This document shows, one piece after another, positions 57,343 to 64,000 of a DNA stretch of 64,000 bases. This stretch comes from Plutella xylostella. Its lineage: Eukaryota > Arthropoda > Insecta > Lepidoptera > Plutellidae. The notes beneath the pieces were generated by a model. That model worked only from the letters and a program-made list of their open reading frames with translations. It searched no databases and was not told the origin of the DNA. The translations under genes were made by a program, and so were the position numbers. Every line of letters begins with the position of its first letter. Position 1 is the first letter of the stretch. Location of the stretch: contig NC_063997.1 of the NCBI RefSeq assembly GCF_932276165.1, positions 7,574,001 through 7,638,000 on the forward strand. Reading direction: 5' to 3'.

Positions 57343-58317
57343 ATGAATCGTATCCAACGTTCGCCGCCGAAAACGCTGGGTGCGCCACAAACCTCATTCT
57401 CCGACTCGGATTTATCAAACCAAACCGATGCGCCTATAGGTATTACTCAGCGGGTTAAACGAACTCGGCCGTGGGATGATGACGTTATAGACGACTTGAA
57501 ACAGTTTAAATCTGAAATTAAGGATCTAATGAAGTCCATGCTATTAGAGCAAAACCAGCATATAGATGACTTGCTATCGAAACAAAGTGAGCGTCTTGGC
57601 AAGATGGAAGAGCACATAAACTTTGTCAAAAATCAAAACTGCACCATTCAGAACTCTAACCAAGAAATAGAAAGGTCCATGAATTGTTTCGCCGATGACT
57701 TGAGAAGTATCGAAAAGAAAATCAATATTATGGAACAGGAACGCCAGAACTTGTCTCAAAATATTTTATCAATGCAGGATAAAATCGAGCACATTGAAAG
57801 ATCGTCCATCAAAACTTGTATAGAGATCCGTAATGTGCCAAAAAAACAGTATGAGACTAAGGAGGACCTCTACTGTTATGTTAAAAATATGTGTCAGCAC
57901 ATAGGATTCCAGATGCAAGAAGCAGACATTCGTGATGTCCTCAGGGGACCGTCTCCTAGAGACAGCAAGAGCTGCGCCGTGTTGCTGGAACTACAAAACA
58001 CAATAAATAAGAGCCGACTTCTGAACGCAATCAAAAAGTTCAACCTTGACCACCCCAATAATAAATTGAACTCCGCGAATTTGGGATTCAATAATAATGC
58101 TCAAACAATCTACGTCTCCGAGCAACTAACCCAAAAAATGAAAAGATTACTTTATCTTACGAGGGAGATGGCCAAGGGTAATAACATTGCCTTCGTGTGG
58201 TGTAGCAACGGCCGAGTTTTCATTCGCCAAAAAGAGGGTGCTCCTCACATTATGATACGTAGTGAAGAACATATTAAAGAGATCAAGGAAAATATTAAAA
58301 AGGAATCTACTAAGTGA
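57343..58317 (+). CDS. LINE ORF1 protein (coiled coil, RNA-binding)
   Basis: 324 aa from ATG at 57343 to TGA at 58315-58317, the first good ATG after the 5'UTR. Residues 1-45 are basic and disordered (KRTRPWDDD). Residues about 45-160 form heptad-rich coiled coil (LKQFKSEIKDLMKSMLLEQN, IEKKINIMEQERQNLSQNIL), typical of ORF1p trimers. Then an RRM-like segment (CIEIRNVPKK, DIRDVLRGP) and a basic C-terminal region follow, similar to the FP25K-like fold found in insect LINE ORF1 proteins. No CCHC knuckle is seen. The expected role is RNA chaperone/RNP formation. Confidence 0.75.
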   Translation: MNRIQRSPPKTLGAPQTSFSDSDLSNQTDAPIGITQRVKRTRPWDDDVIDDLKQFKSEIKDLMKSMLLEQNQHIDDLLSKQSERLGKMEEHINFVKNQNCTIQNSNQEIERSMNCFADDLRSIEKKINIMEQERQNLSQNILSMQDKIEHIERSSIKTCIEIRNVPKKQYETKEDLYCYVKNMCQHIGFQMQEADIRDVLRGPSPRDSKSCAVLLELQNTINKSRLLNAIKKFNLDHPNNKLNSANLGFNNNAQTIYVSEQLTQKMKRLLYLTREMAKGNNIAFVWCSNGRVFIRQKEGAPHIMIRSEEHIKEIKENIKKESTK

Positions 58318-58603
58318 CTAGCCTTGTATAAATTTGTTTATGTCAATCCAGCTATATTATACCTTGTTTACGTTGCATGCTTATCTGTTAATAGTAATTT
58401 AATTGCGTACCTATGCAAAACTTGTCATTTAAACCAAATTATTTTGTGCCAATGCCGAAAGCTTTCGCTAACACTAAACTACTCTAGATATTTTCGGTCT
58501 TTCACAGCTTTGTACGTTTCTGTTTACCGTGAAATTCAAAACCCCATCGATTTTCACCCACTTGTTGTCTCTCCTATGCATTTTTGTTTTTAAAAATATA
58601 TAA

Positions 58604-61534
58604 ATGGATGATACAATTAACTTAATGCAAGAAATTGAGCAATATAAAATATCTGATGCATTCGAATGTGATCCGGAGGATTGCCGAAAGTACCTTAATG
58701 CTCCTCATAAACAATTAAAATTAATAACACAAAATATTAGAAGTATTAATCATAATCTACCCGGTTTCTATACTCTACTTGCAAGAATTGATACAGACGT
58801 GGATATTATTGTTTTTACAGAATGCTGGCTTAACAGTCCAACTAATTTTACACTGCCGGAAATTGGTAACTTTCGAAGATTTTCTTCTAAAAATAACATT
58901 CTCCAAAATGATGGTGTCGTTATATACGAAAAAAGCGACCTAAAGTCATCTACGTATGAATATATTATGAAGGAAGCTAACTGTGTAGTTACTACTGTAA
59001 ATGAAAGTATTGCGGTGGTATCAATCTATAGGTCGCCGTCGTACAATCAGTTAGATCCATTTTTAGAATCCCTCGATCAAGTTTTAATATCTCTTCAATC
59101 ATATAAAAATATCATACTAACCGGTGACATAAATATTGATATAAAGCAGACAACTAATGATAATAATTCTTTACGTTACCTAGAGCTCATAGCTTTACAT
59201 GGACTTTTACCTGCTCACCAGTTTCCGACGAGATTAAATTCCTGTTTGGACCACGTCAATATACTTACCAACCTTTCCTCCACTACTCTTGTGGTAAAAA
59301 ACTCACTAACTGATCATGACACTATTCTTTTTGCCTTAAATACTAAAATGCATAAAATTTTAAATAAGCAAACAAAAACTTCTATTAACTATGAAAAAAT
59401 TTCGATAGACTTACAAAACTTTGATTTTCGGCCCGTACTTGAATCTAGTGATGTCAATGTAGCGACGTCACTATTAGTTAACTCTATATCAGACATAATG
59501 AACGCTAACACCACCTGCAAAACTATCTCTAGACGAAAGTCAACTATAAAACCCTGGATCACACAAGGACTTCTACGGTGTATTTCACATAGAGACAGAA
59601 TGCATTTGAAATTAAAAAAAGATCCCGAAAATTCAATTTTAAAGCTGACTTACACTAGATATAGAAACTACTGTAATAACATAACCAAAAACCTCAAAAA
59701 TCAATATCATAAAACTGAATTAGAAAAAGCAGGTAAAACAAATATTAAAAAAACTTGGGAAATAATAAATAATATATCAAACTATAAAAATAAAAAACAA
59801 AATTCTACGGACCTCCTTTCTTTGGCACATTCTCCGTTGGCATCAGTCAACGAAATTAATAAATACTTTTCTAGAGTTGGCGTATCATTACAACCGATAA
59901 ATGATGAATTTCACAATAATGCTCTTAATTTGCCTAAAATTATTCCGTACTCATTAGTTTTGTTAGAGACGGACATTACTGAAGTTATATCCATAATTAA
60001 TTCATTAAAATCTACATCTTCAACTGGTCATGATAATATTCCGGCAATAGTATTAAAACAAAACAAGGAATTACTGAGTGGTCTCTTGGTCCATATCTGT
60101 AACCTATCAATTAATTCTGGAATTTTCCCAGACATATTTAAAAGATCAATTATTATACCAATACATAAATCATCAAATAAAAAAGACATTGGAAATTATA
60201 GGCCCATATCCCTTCTCCCCACTATATCAAAAATACTAGAGCGCATAATAAATAAACAATTAGTACAATACTTGGAAAAAAATAATATATTATCCCCAAA
60301 CCAATTCGGCTTCCGTAAACAAAAATCCACATCCGATGCAGTTTCCATGCTTAACAATAACATTGTCGAGGGGCTTGATGCTGGTGAAAGATGCCTTGGA
60401 GTATTTTTGGATCTCGCGAAGGCCTTTGACACCGTATCAACTCCTCTACTACTACAGAAACTGCAAAACGTAGGTGTGCGCGGGCTACAATTAAAGTTAT
60501 TCGAAAATTATCTCAAGAATAGGACTCAGACAGTGAAGGTTGGTGATTTTATAAGTGAACCGCATGAAATCACAGTGGGCGTCCCTCAGGGCAGTATTCT
60601 TGGACCAACACTATTCCTCATTTTTATTAATGACCTTTGTAATCTGAAACTACAAAGTGGTTCAATTGTTTCATTTGCCGATGATACGGCCTTGATATTC
60701 AAAGGAAAAAACTGGAATGAGGTATTTGAAAAATCGCAACATGGTCTTAATATCGTAACTAATTGGCTTAATAACAACCACCTAAAACTAAACATTAACA
60801 AGACAACTTATCTAACATTTTCAATTTCAGAATCAACTCAACCATCTCATGCTGACTATAGTCTTATTGCCCACGAACCTCAGTGTAGACAATACGACGC
60901 CTGCACATGTGAAAAGCTTGATAGGTCCTCTAAGGTAAAATACCTCGGTATATTACTTGACAACAAACTCACTTACCAATATCATGTAGTTAGTTTGGCC
61001 AACAGAATTCGTAAAGTCATAGCCACCTTTAGGAAAATTCGAGACATTGCTAACAAAAACATCCTCTTGTCAATATATTATGCGCTATGCCAGTCACTGA
61101 TAAGCTACTGCATTGGTACCTGGGGTGGTATAGTCAAAACACGCCTAATAGTAATGGAAAGAGCACAAAGAGCGAACCTCAAAGCGATGCTATCCCTTCC
61201 CAACCTTTATTCAACCTCTACCTTGTATAAAAAAGCTGATGTTTTAACCGTTCGCCAACTTTTCATTCTGAAAATTGTGACTGACCAACACAAAAAGATT
61301 TCCCAACCCTCCCTAAATAACCGAAGATCGTACAAAGTCTGCAATTTGAAGTGTTATAGAACAGCATTTGCGCAACATTTTTCGTGTTATCTTGAAAGTT
61401 TTCTTTATAACAAATTAAACAGGGCATTGAATATTGTTAATCTTAACAGACATAATTTTACGATTACTGTAACGAAATACCTAAAATCCCTTGATTATCA
61501 GTCAACTGAAAGTCTACTAACATCAACTAGCTAA
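58604..61534 (+). CDS. LINE ORF2: AP-like endonuclease and reverse transcriptase
   Basis: 976 aa, ATG at 58604, TAA at 61532-61534. N-terminal endonuclease: ITQNIRSINHN, FTECWL, YRSPSYN, LTGDINID (D175), LDHVNI and a SLTDHD motif. Reverse transcriptase: YRPISLLPTISKILERI, QFGFRKQKST, FLDLAKAFD (D603), GVPQGSILGPTLFLIFINDL and FADDTAL (D693, D694). The catalytic residues and the frame are intact, so the copy may be recent and competent for target-primed reverse transcription. ORF1 and ORF2 are 286 bp apart, which is wide for LINEs. Confidence 0.95.
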   Translation: MDDTINLMQEIEQYKISDAFECDPEDCRKYLNAPHKQLKLITQNIRSINHNLPGFYTLLARIDTDVDIIVFTECWLNSPTNFTLPEIGNFRRFSSKNNILQNDGVVIYEKSDLKSSTYEYIMKEANCVVTTVNESIAVVSIYRSPSYNQLDPFLESLDQVLISLQSYKNIILTGDINIDIKQTTNDNNSLRYLELIALHGLLPAHQFPTRLNSCLDHVNILTNLSSTTLVVKNSLTDHDTILFALNTKMHKILNKQTKTSINYEKISIDLQNFDFRPVLESSDVNVATSLLVNSISDIMNANTTCKTISRRKSTIKPWITQGLLRCISHRDRMHLKLKKDPENSILKLTYTRYRNYCNNITKNLKNQYHKTELEKAGKTNIKKTWEIINNISNYKNKKQNSTDLLSLAHSPLASVNEINKYFSRVGVSLQPINDEFHNNALNLPKIIPYSLVLLETDITEVISIINSLKSTSSTGHDNIPAIVLKQNKELLSGLLVHICNLSINSGIFPDIFKRSIIIPIHKSSNKKDIGNYRPISLLPTISKILERIINKQLVQYLEKNNILSPNQFGFRKQKSTSDAVSMLNNNIVEGLDAGERCLGVFLDLAKAFDTVSTPLLLQKLQNVGVRGLQLKLFENYLKNRTQTVKVGDFISEPHEITVGVPQGSILGPTLFLIFINDLCNLKLQSGSIVSFADDTALIFKGKNWNEVFEKSQHGLNIVTNWLNNNHLKLNINKTTYLTFSISESTQPSHADYSLIAHEPQCRQYDACTCEKLDRSSKVKYLGILLDNKLTYQYHVVSLANRIRKVIATFRKIRDIANKNILLSIYYALCQSLISYCIGTWGGIVKTRLIVMERAQRANLKAMLSLPNLYSTSTLYKKADVLTVRQLFILKIVTDQHKKISQPSLNNRRSYKVCNLKCYRTAFAQHFSCYLESFLYNKLNRALNIVNLNRHNFTITVTKYLKSLDYQSTESLLTSTS

Positions 61535-61965
61535 AATTAATTATTAAATTCTCATTTTTCTGTACGCATGCCTTAATGTTAATTTTAAATTAGTAAGTAC
61601 CCATAATATAGTACAAGTTTATATTACAATTTCATTATTATCAACTGTTATTGCTACTTTACTGAATGTACATTGTTTAATTAATTGTTTAAGAGTGTGA
61701 ACATCTGATAGATAACTGCATCATTGATTATTTCTGAGAAAGTCACTGATGTCTATATTACAGGGTTTCCCTAGTTTAGACATCAGAGGATTACCGCATA
61801 CGGACTATTACATTATGTGATTATCTAAAAACCTTATTGTTACAAGGAATATTTATATGATTAAATTAATTATTAAGTAATTTATTATACTTCTATAATA
61901 TAAGTTCATTCTAGCAATTGTAACTATTATTGTGGTACTTTTTGTGTAAAATTTTTGAAATAAAG

Positions 61966-61997
<32 letters not shown>

Positions 61998-62374
61998 CTG
62001 GTGCATATGGTGGATGCTCGATGATATTTGATGAGAGCTCAAAAATTCAATCACAATGATGATCCTTGTGCGAAAGGCGCAATATCGTACCTAGTTCAAT
62101 TTTTTTTTTACAAACAAATAATATTATTTTCCTACATGACTTTAACTAAAAATCTATAGAAGACAAAAAGGAAAATTCGCCGCGAGTACTAAACACAACT
62201 CTTGGATAATTCGTTGGCGTATGTTTATCGTTTCTGAAGGAGCATACTTTGAAGGTGATAAAAGGAATTTCGATTAATAACAATATTTTTTTGTTTTATT
62301 GATCTAATCCCGATACTTTTTACACATATACTAATGCATGTGTTTTTTTTTATATTATTATTCGATAGTTTACA

Positions 62375-62545
62375 TCGCATGAAGCTGCATCCACACCGGG
62401 ACAACGAACGCCCAACGAACGCCAACGGTTATCCCAACGATAGATATTGATCATACATAATACAGGGCAGATTGCAGCAGCGAAGGCCAACGAAACCCGT
62501 TCGTTGGCCTTCGTTGGGCCGGTGTATACGCAGCTTTATAATGGT
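62375..62545. mobile_element. Small MITE nested in the right arm of the hAT-type element
   Basis: GAAGCTGCATCCACACCGGG at the left pairs with GGCCGGTGTATACGCAGCTT at the right. The interior carries inverted GAACGCCCAACGAACG and CGTTCGTTGGCCTTCG repeats. This segment has no counterpart in the left hAT arm, so it inserted later. Boundaries are approximate. Confidence 0.5.
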
Positions 62546-62724
62546 TTAGAAAAAATTTGCTTGCGGCCCGCGACACCATGACTTAAACGTGTTTGTGGCC
62601 CTTATATAAAAAAGGTTGAGTACCAATGGTCTAGACCCTGAGAAAGAACATAGGCTACTTTTTATCCCGGAATTCCCACGGGAAAACTTTTAAAGGCGAA
62701 GCGAAGCTCGCGGGAACAGCTAGT

Positions 62725-63443
62725 TAGCTAATAAAATTGGTATACTTAACTATTTAGCAACTCCTTTGTTTCATGCAAGTATACTTTTTTTTAGAAAATA
62801 CACTACCCTTATCTTAACCTGCCTTTGGGATTACCTACTGATAAAAATACACTTCTTGACCCAGTCCCAGATTTCATAGACCGTAGGCAATTAAACTAGG
62901 CCCAATTAACAATCAAGCCATCCACAAATAGTGGCACGCATGAGTCGCCACGGCGCAAATGTAATCAGAAACAGGCGTCTGGATTGACCACCGTAGAACC
63001 GAACCAAATTACATTATAATAATTCCATTATAAACCGATTGCATCAATAACAACATGCAAACCGATTCGGTGATACGTGTATTAAACATAGCCAATTATG
63101 GCTCGTAAATAAAATGGGACTTCTAACTACCTGTACCTACCATAACACTTTTATGAAACGAAATTACTGGGTCTCGTACAAGATTTTTATCTCAGTTTTC
63201 TAGTGTTACGATGATTTTTTATGCCCTTTGCACATTTTTAAATACAAAATCCGTAAATCCATTCTAGCGGAACAGTGCAACGATGAAAATGTATAAATTA
63301 ATTAATCTCATAGCAAAATAAACATTCCACTGCAAACTTTTGACTTTATTATTATTTCGTAGGATAAGTCGAGATAAACTTCGTTATTTGCGAACCGACG
63401 AGTGAGTAATTCGTTAGGGATAAATTAAGTTAGAGCGGTCTAA
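62725..63443. other. wake intron or intergenic sequence, no gene seen
   Basis: AT-rich sequence after the TE nest. No exon recognised on either strand. Confidence 0.45.
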
Positions 63444-63546
63444 ATGAGCCGACATGCCATGCCGCTGAAGTTTGATTTTCAGGGAATTAGTTCTGGACTC
63501 CCTGTCAAAGGCAAACCCGAACCATGGACGGACATTTTTGCTCTCC
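63444..63546 (+). CDS. Candidate first coding exon of an unidentified + strand gene
   Basis: ATG at 63444 (second in-frame ATG at 63459) opens MSRHAMPLKFDFQG, then SSGLPVKGKPEPWTDIFAL, and reaches CTC C followed by a strong donor GTAAGT at 63547 (phase 1). Codon use and the charged, proline-containing sequence look more like coding than the surroundings. The CAG at 63480-63482 could instead be an acceptor (GATTTTCAG), making it an internal exon. I do not recognise the protein; the rest would be beyond the window. Confidence 0.35.
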
Positions 63547-64000
63547 GTAAGTTTCTAATTAACTTAGTTTGAGTTATTTCATTAATATAATTTATTTCGT
63601 AAGATTGAATACCCAAATCATTATTTTTTTCAGGAGAAAATCTCTAATACATCTCTAGTACATGAATGTGCTAATATTGTTTTCGTGTGAGAAAATAGCA
63701 CGATCCTTCCTCCGGGCTAGAGGATTAACTTTTAGGACGATGGATCGCCCTGGACTAACTAACTTAGCCGGTAGTTAGGTGGGTAAGTACTCACTATGTA
63801 TGAAGTTGAAATATATTGCTTTCTCTCTTAGTTTTTACAGAGCCCTTAACGGGGTAAGTACCTATTTGTACATTAAAGACAATCGTAGAAGAAATATTTG
63901 TACGACTAATATTTTTGCTTTGACTGTTAATTTAATATCTTGCATGCATCTTGCAGGATAGGCAGATATGCATTTGCTGTAACAACTTTTCGTCTGTCAG
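63547..64000. other. Terminal 450 bp, no feature supported
   Basis: Probably intron after the candidate exon. A 60-codon ORF at 63779-63961 has no recognisable content. Confidence 0.4.

Larger units (their letters stand above)
56852..61998 (+). mobile_element. Full-length LINE (non-LTR retrotransposon), two intact ORFs
   Basis: About 5.15 kb, inserted inside the hAT-type element. TGGTGCAT occurs at 56844-56851 and 61999-62006, a probable 8-bp target duplication. The 5'UTR is about 490 bp, then ORF1, a 286-bp spacer, ORF2, a 3'UTR of about 430 bp, AATAAA near 61960 and a (TTA)n tail (about 61968-61997). APE-type endonuclease plus RT and the microsatellite tail place it in the CR1/Jockey group; the clade is not resolved by eye. 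The exact 5' end is inferred from the TSD. Confidence 0.85.
56525..62628. mobile_element. hAT-type element with long imperfect inverted repeats, split by a LINE (inner layer 2)
   Basis: It begins CAGCTATACTCAAACTGCGG, then CCCGCGGGCCGC (a classic hAT end) and ends GTTGAGTACCAATG, with 8-bp duplication GTCTAGAC (56517-56524, 62629-62636). About 300 bp at the left (to about 56822) match the right arm (about 62148-62628) in reverse: GTAAAAAGTATCGGGAT, TTTTATCACCTTCAAA, GAGTTGTGTTTAGTACTCGC. Without the LINE it would be about 0.95 kb, foldback-like and non-coding. Confidence 0.8.
54666..62724 (+). mobile_element. Outer short repeat split by two hAT-type insertions
   Basis: The repeat seen reversed at 11292-11494 is present here in three pieces: 54666-54766 (CTAATATTATAAATGCGAAA to GGTATACATAT), 56508-56524 (ATACATATGGTCTAGAC) and 62629-62724 (GTCTAGACCCTGAGAAAG to CGGGAACAGCTAGT). 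Joining them reproduces the uninterrupted copy at 11.3 kb, which proves the insertion order. Confidence 0.85.

Noticed and set aside
58324..58593. 89-aa ORF between LINE ORF1 and ORF2
   Set aside because: No motif; probably fortuitous opening in the spacer. Its conservation in other copies would be needed to keep it.

Overview
This is a eukaryotic, AT-rich, intron-rich and transposon-rich window, almost certainly from a moth or butterfly (Lepidoptera). The signs are the insect gene set (Snakeskin, Wide awake/Banderuola, a chitin-binding mucin-like protein), TE types typical of lepidopteran genomes (hAT elements with GCGGCCCGCGGGCC ends, a LINE with a (TTA)n tail, a short repeat ending in AACAGCTAGT), and GC-rich exons in AT-rich introns. 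All exon models were built by hand from ORFs, GT/AG junctions, matching phases and remembered family sequence.

Layout. (1) 1-3894, + strand: last exon of a secreted, Tyr/Pro/Gln/Val-rich repetitive protein ending in a peritrophin-A chitin-binding domain. (2) 4392-33045, - strand: a complete adenylosuccinate lyase gene (4 coding exons, 492 aa). Its first intron is about 26.6 kb long. (3) Inside that intron, on the + strand, lie two whole genes: Snakeskin (Ssk, smooth septate junction; 8393-14668) and a second four-pass membrane protein (15413-30034). The second gene has Ssk-like layout, shares a phase-0 intron directly before TM1, and looks like an old tandem relative. (4) 34648-41564, - strand: a complete HSDL2 gene (SDR plus SCP2 domains). 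It has 12 coding positions, one of them filled by either of two homologous exons, which cannot both be used without a stop. (5) 41565-45574: intergenic, with a 1.2 kb TIR element flanked by a 9-bp duplication (Mutator-like) and a 91-bp hAT MITE. (6) 45575-54452, - strand: the last 11 coding exons of the ANKFN1/wide awake (banderuola) orthologue, carrying the FN3, ANKFN1 core and RA-like regions. The ankyrin exons are beyond the window. Two of its exons have partial tandem copies in the next intron. (7) 54.6-62.7 kb: a nest of transposons in the next wake intron. An older repeat is split by two hAT-type elements, and one of these is split by a 5.1 kb LINE with two intact ORFs. (8) 63444-63546, + strand: a possible first coding exon of an unidentified gene.

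How the genes relate. ADSL (purine synthesis) and HSDL2 (peroxisomal/mitochondrial lipid metabolism) are housekeeping enzymes. Ssk and its neighbour are probably gut or epithelial barrier membrane proteins hosted in the ADSL intron. wake is a cortical/neuronal regulator. No shared pathway is evident. The interest lies in gene structure: nesting, tandem duplication of genes and exons, alternative exons and layered transposons.
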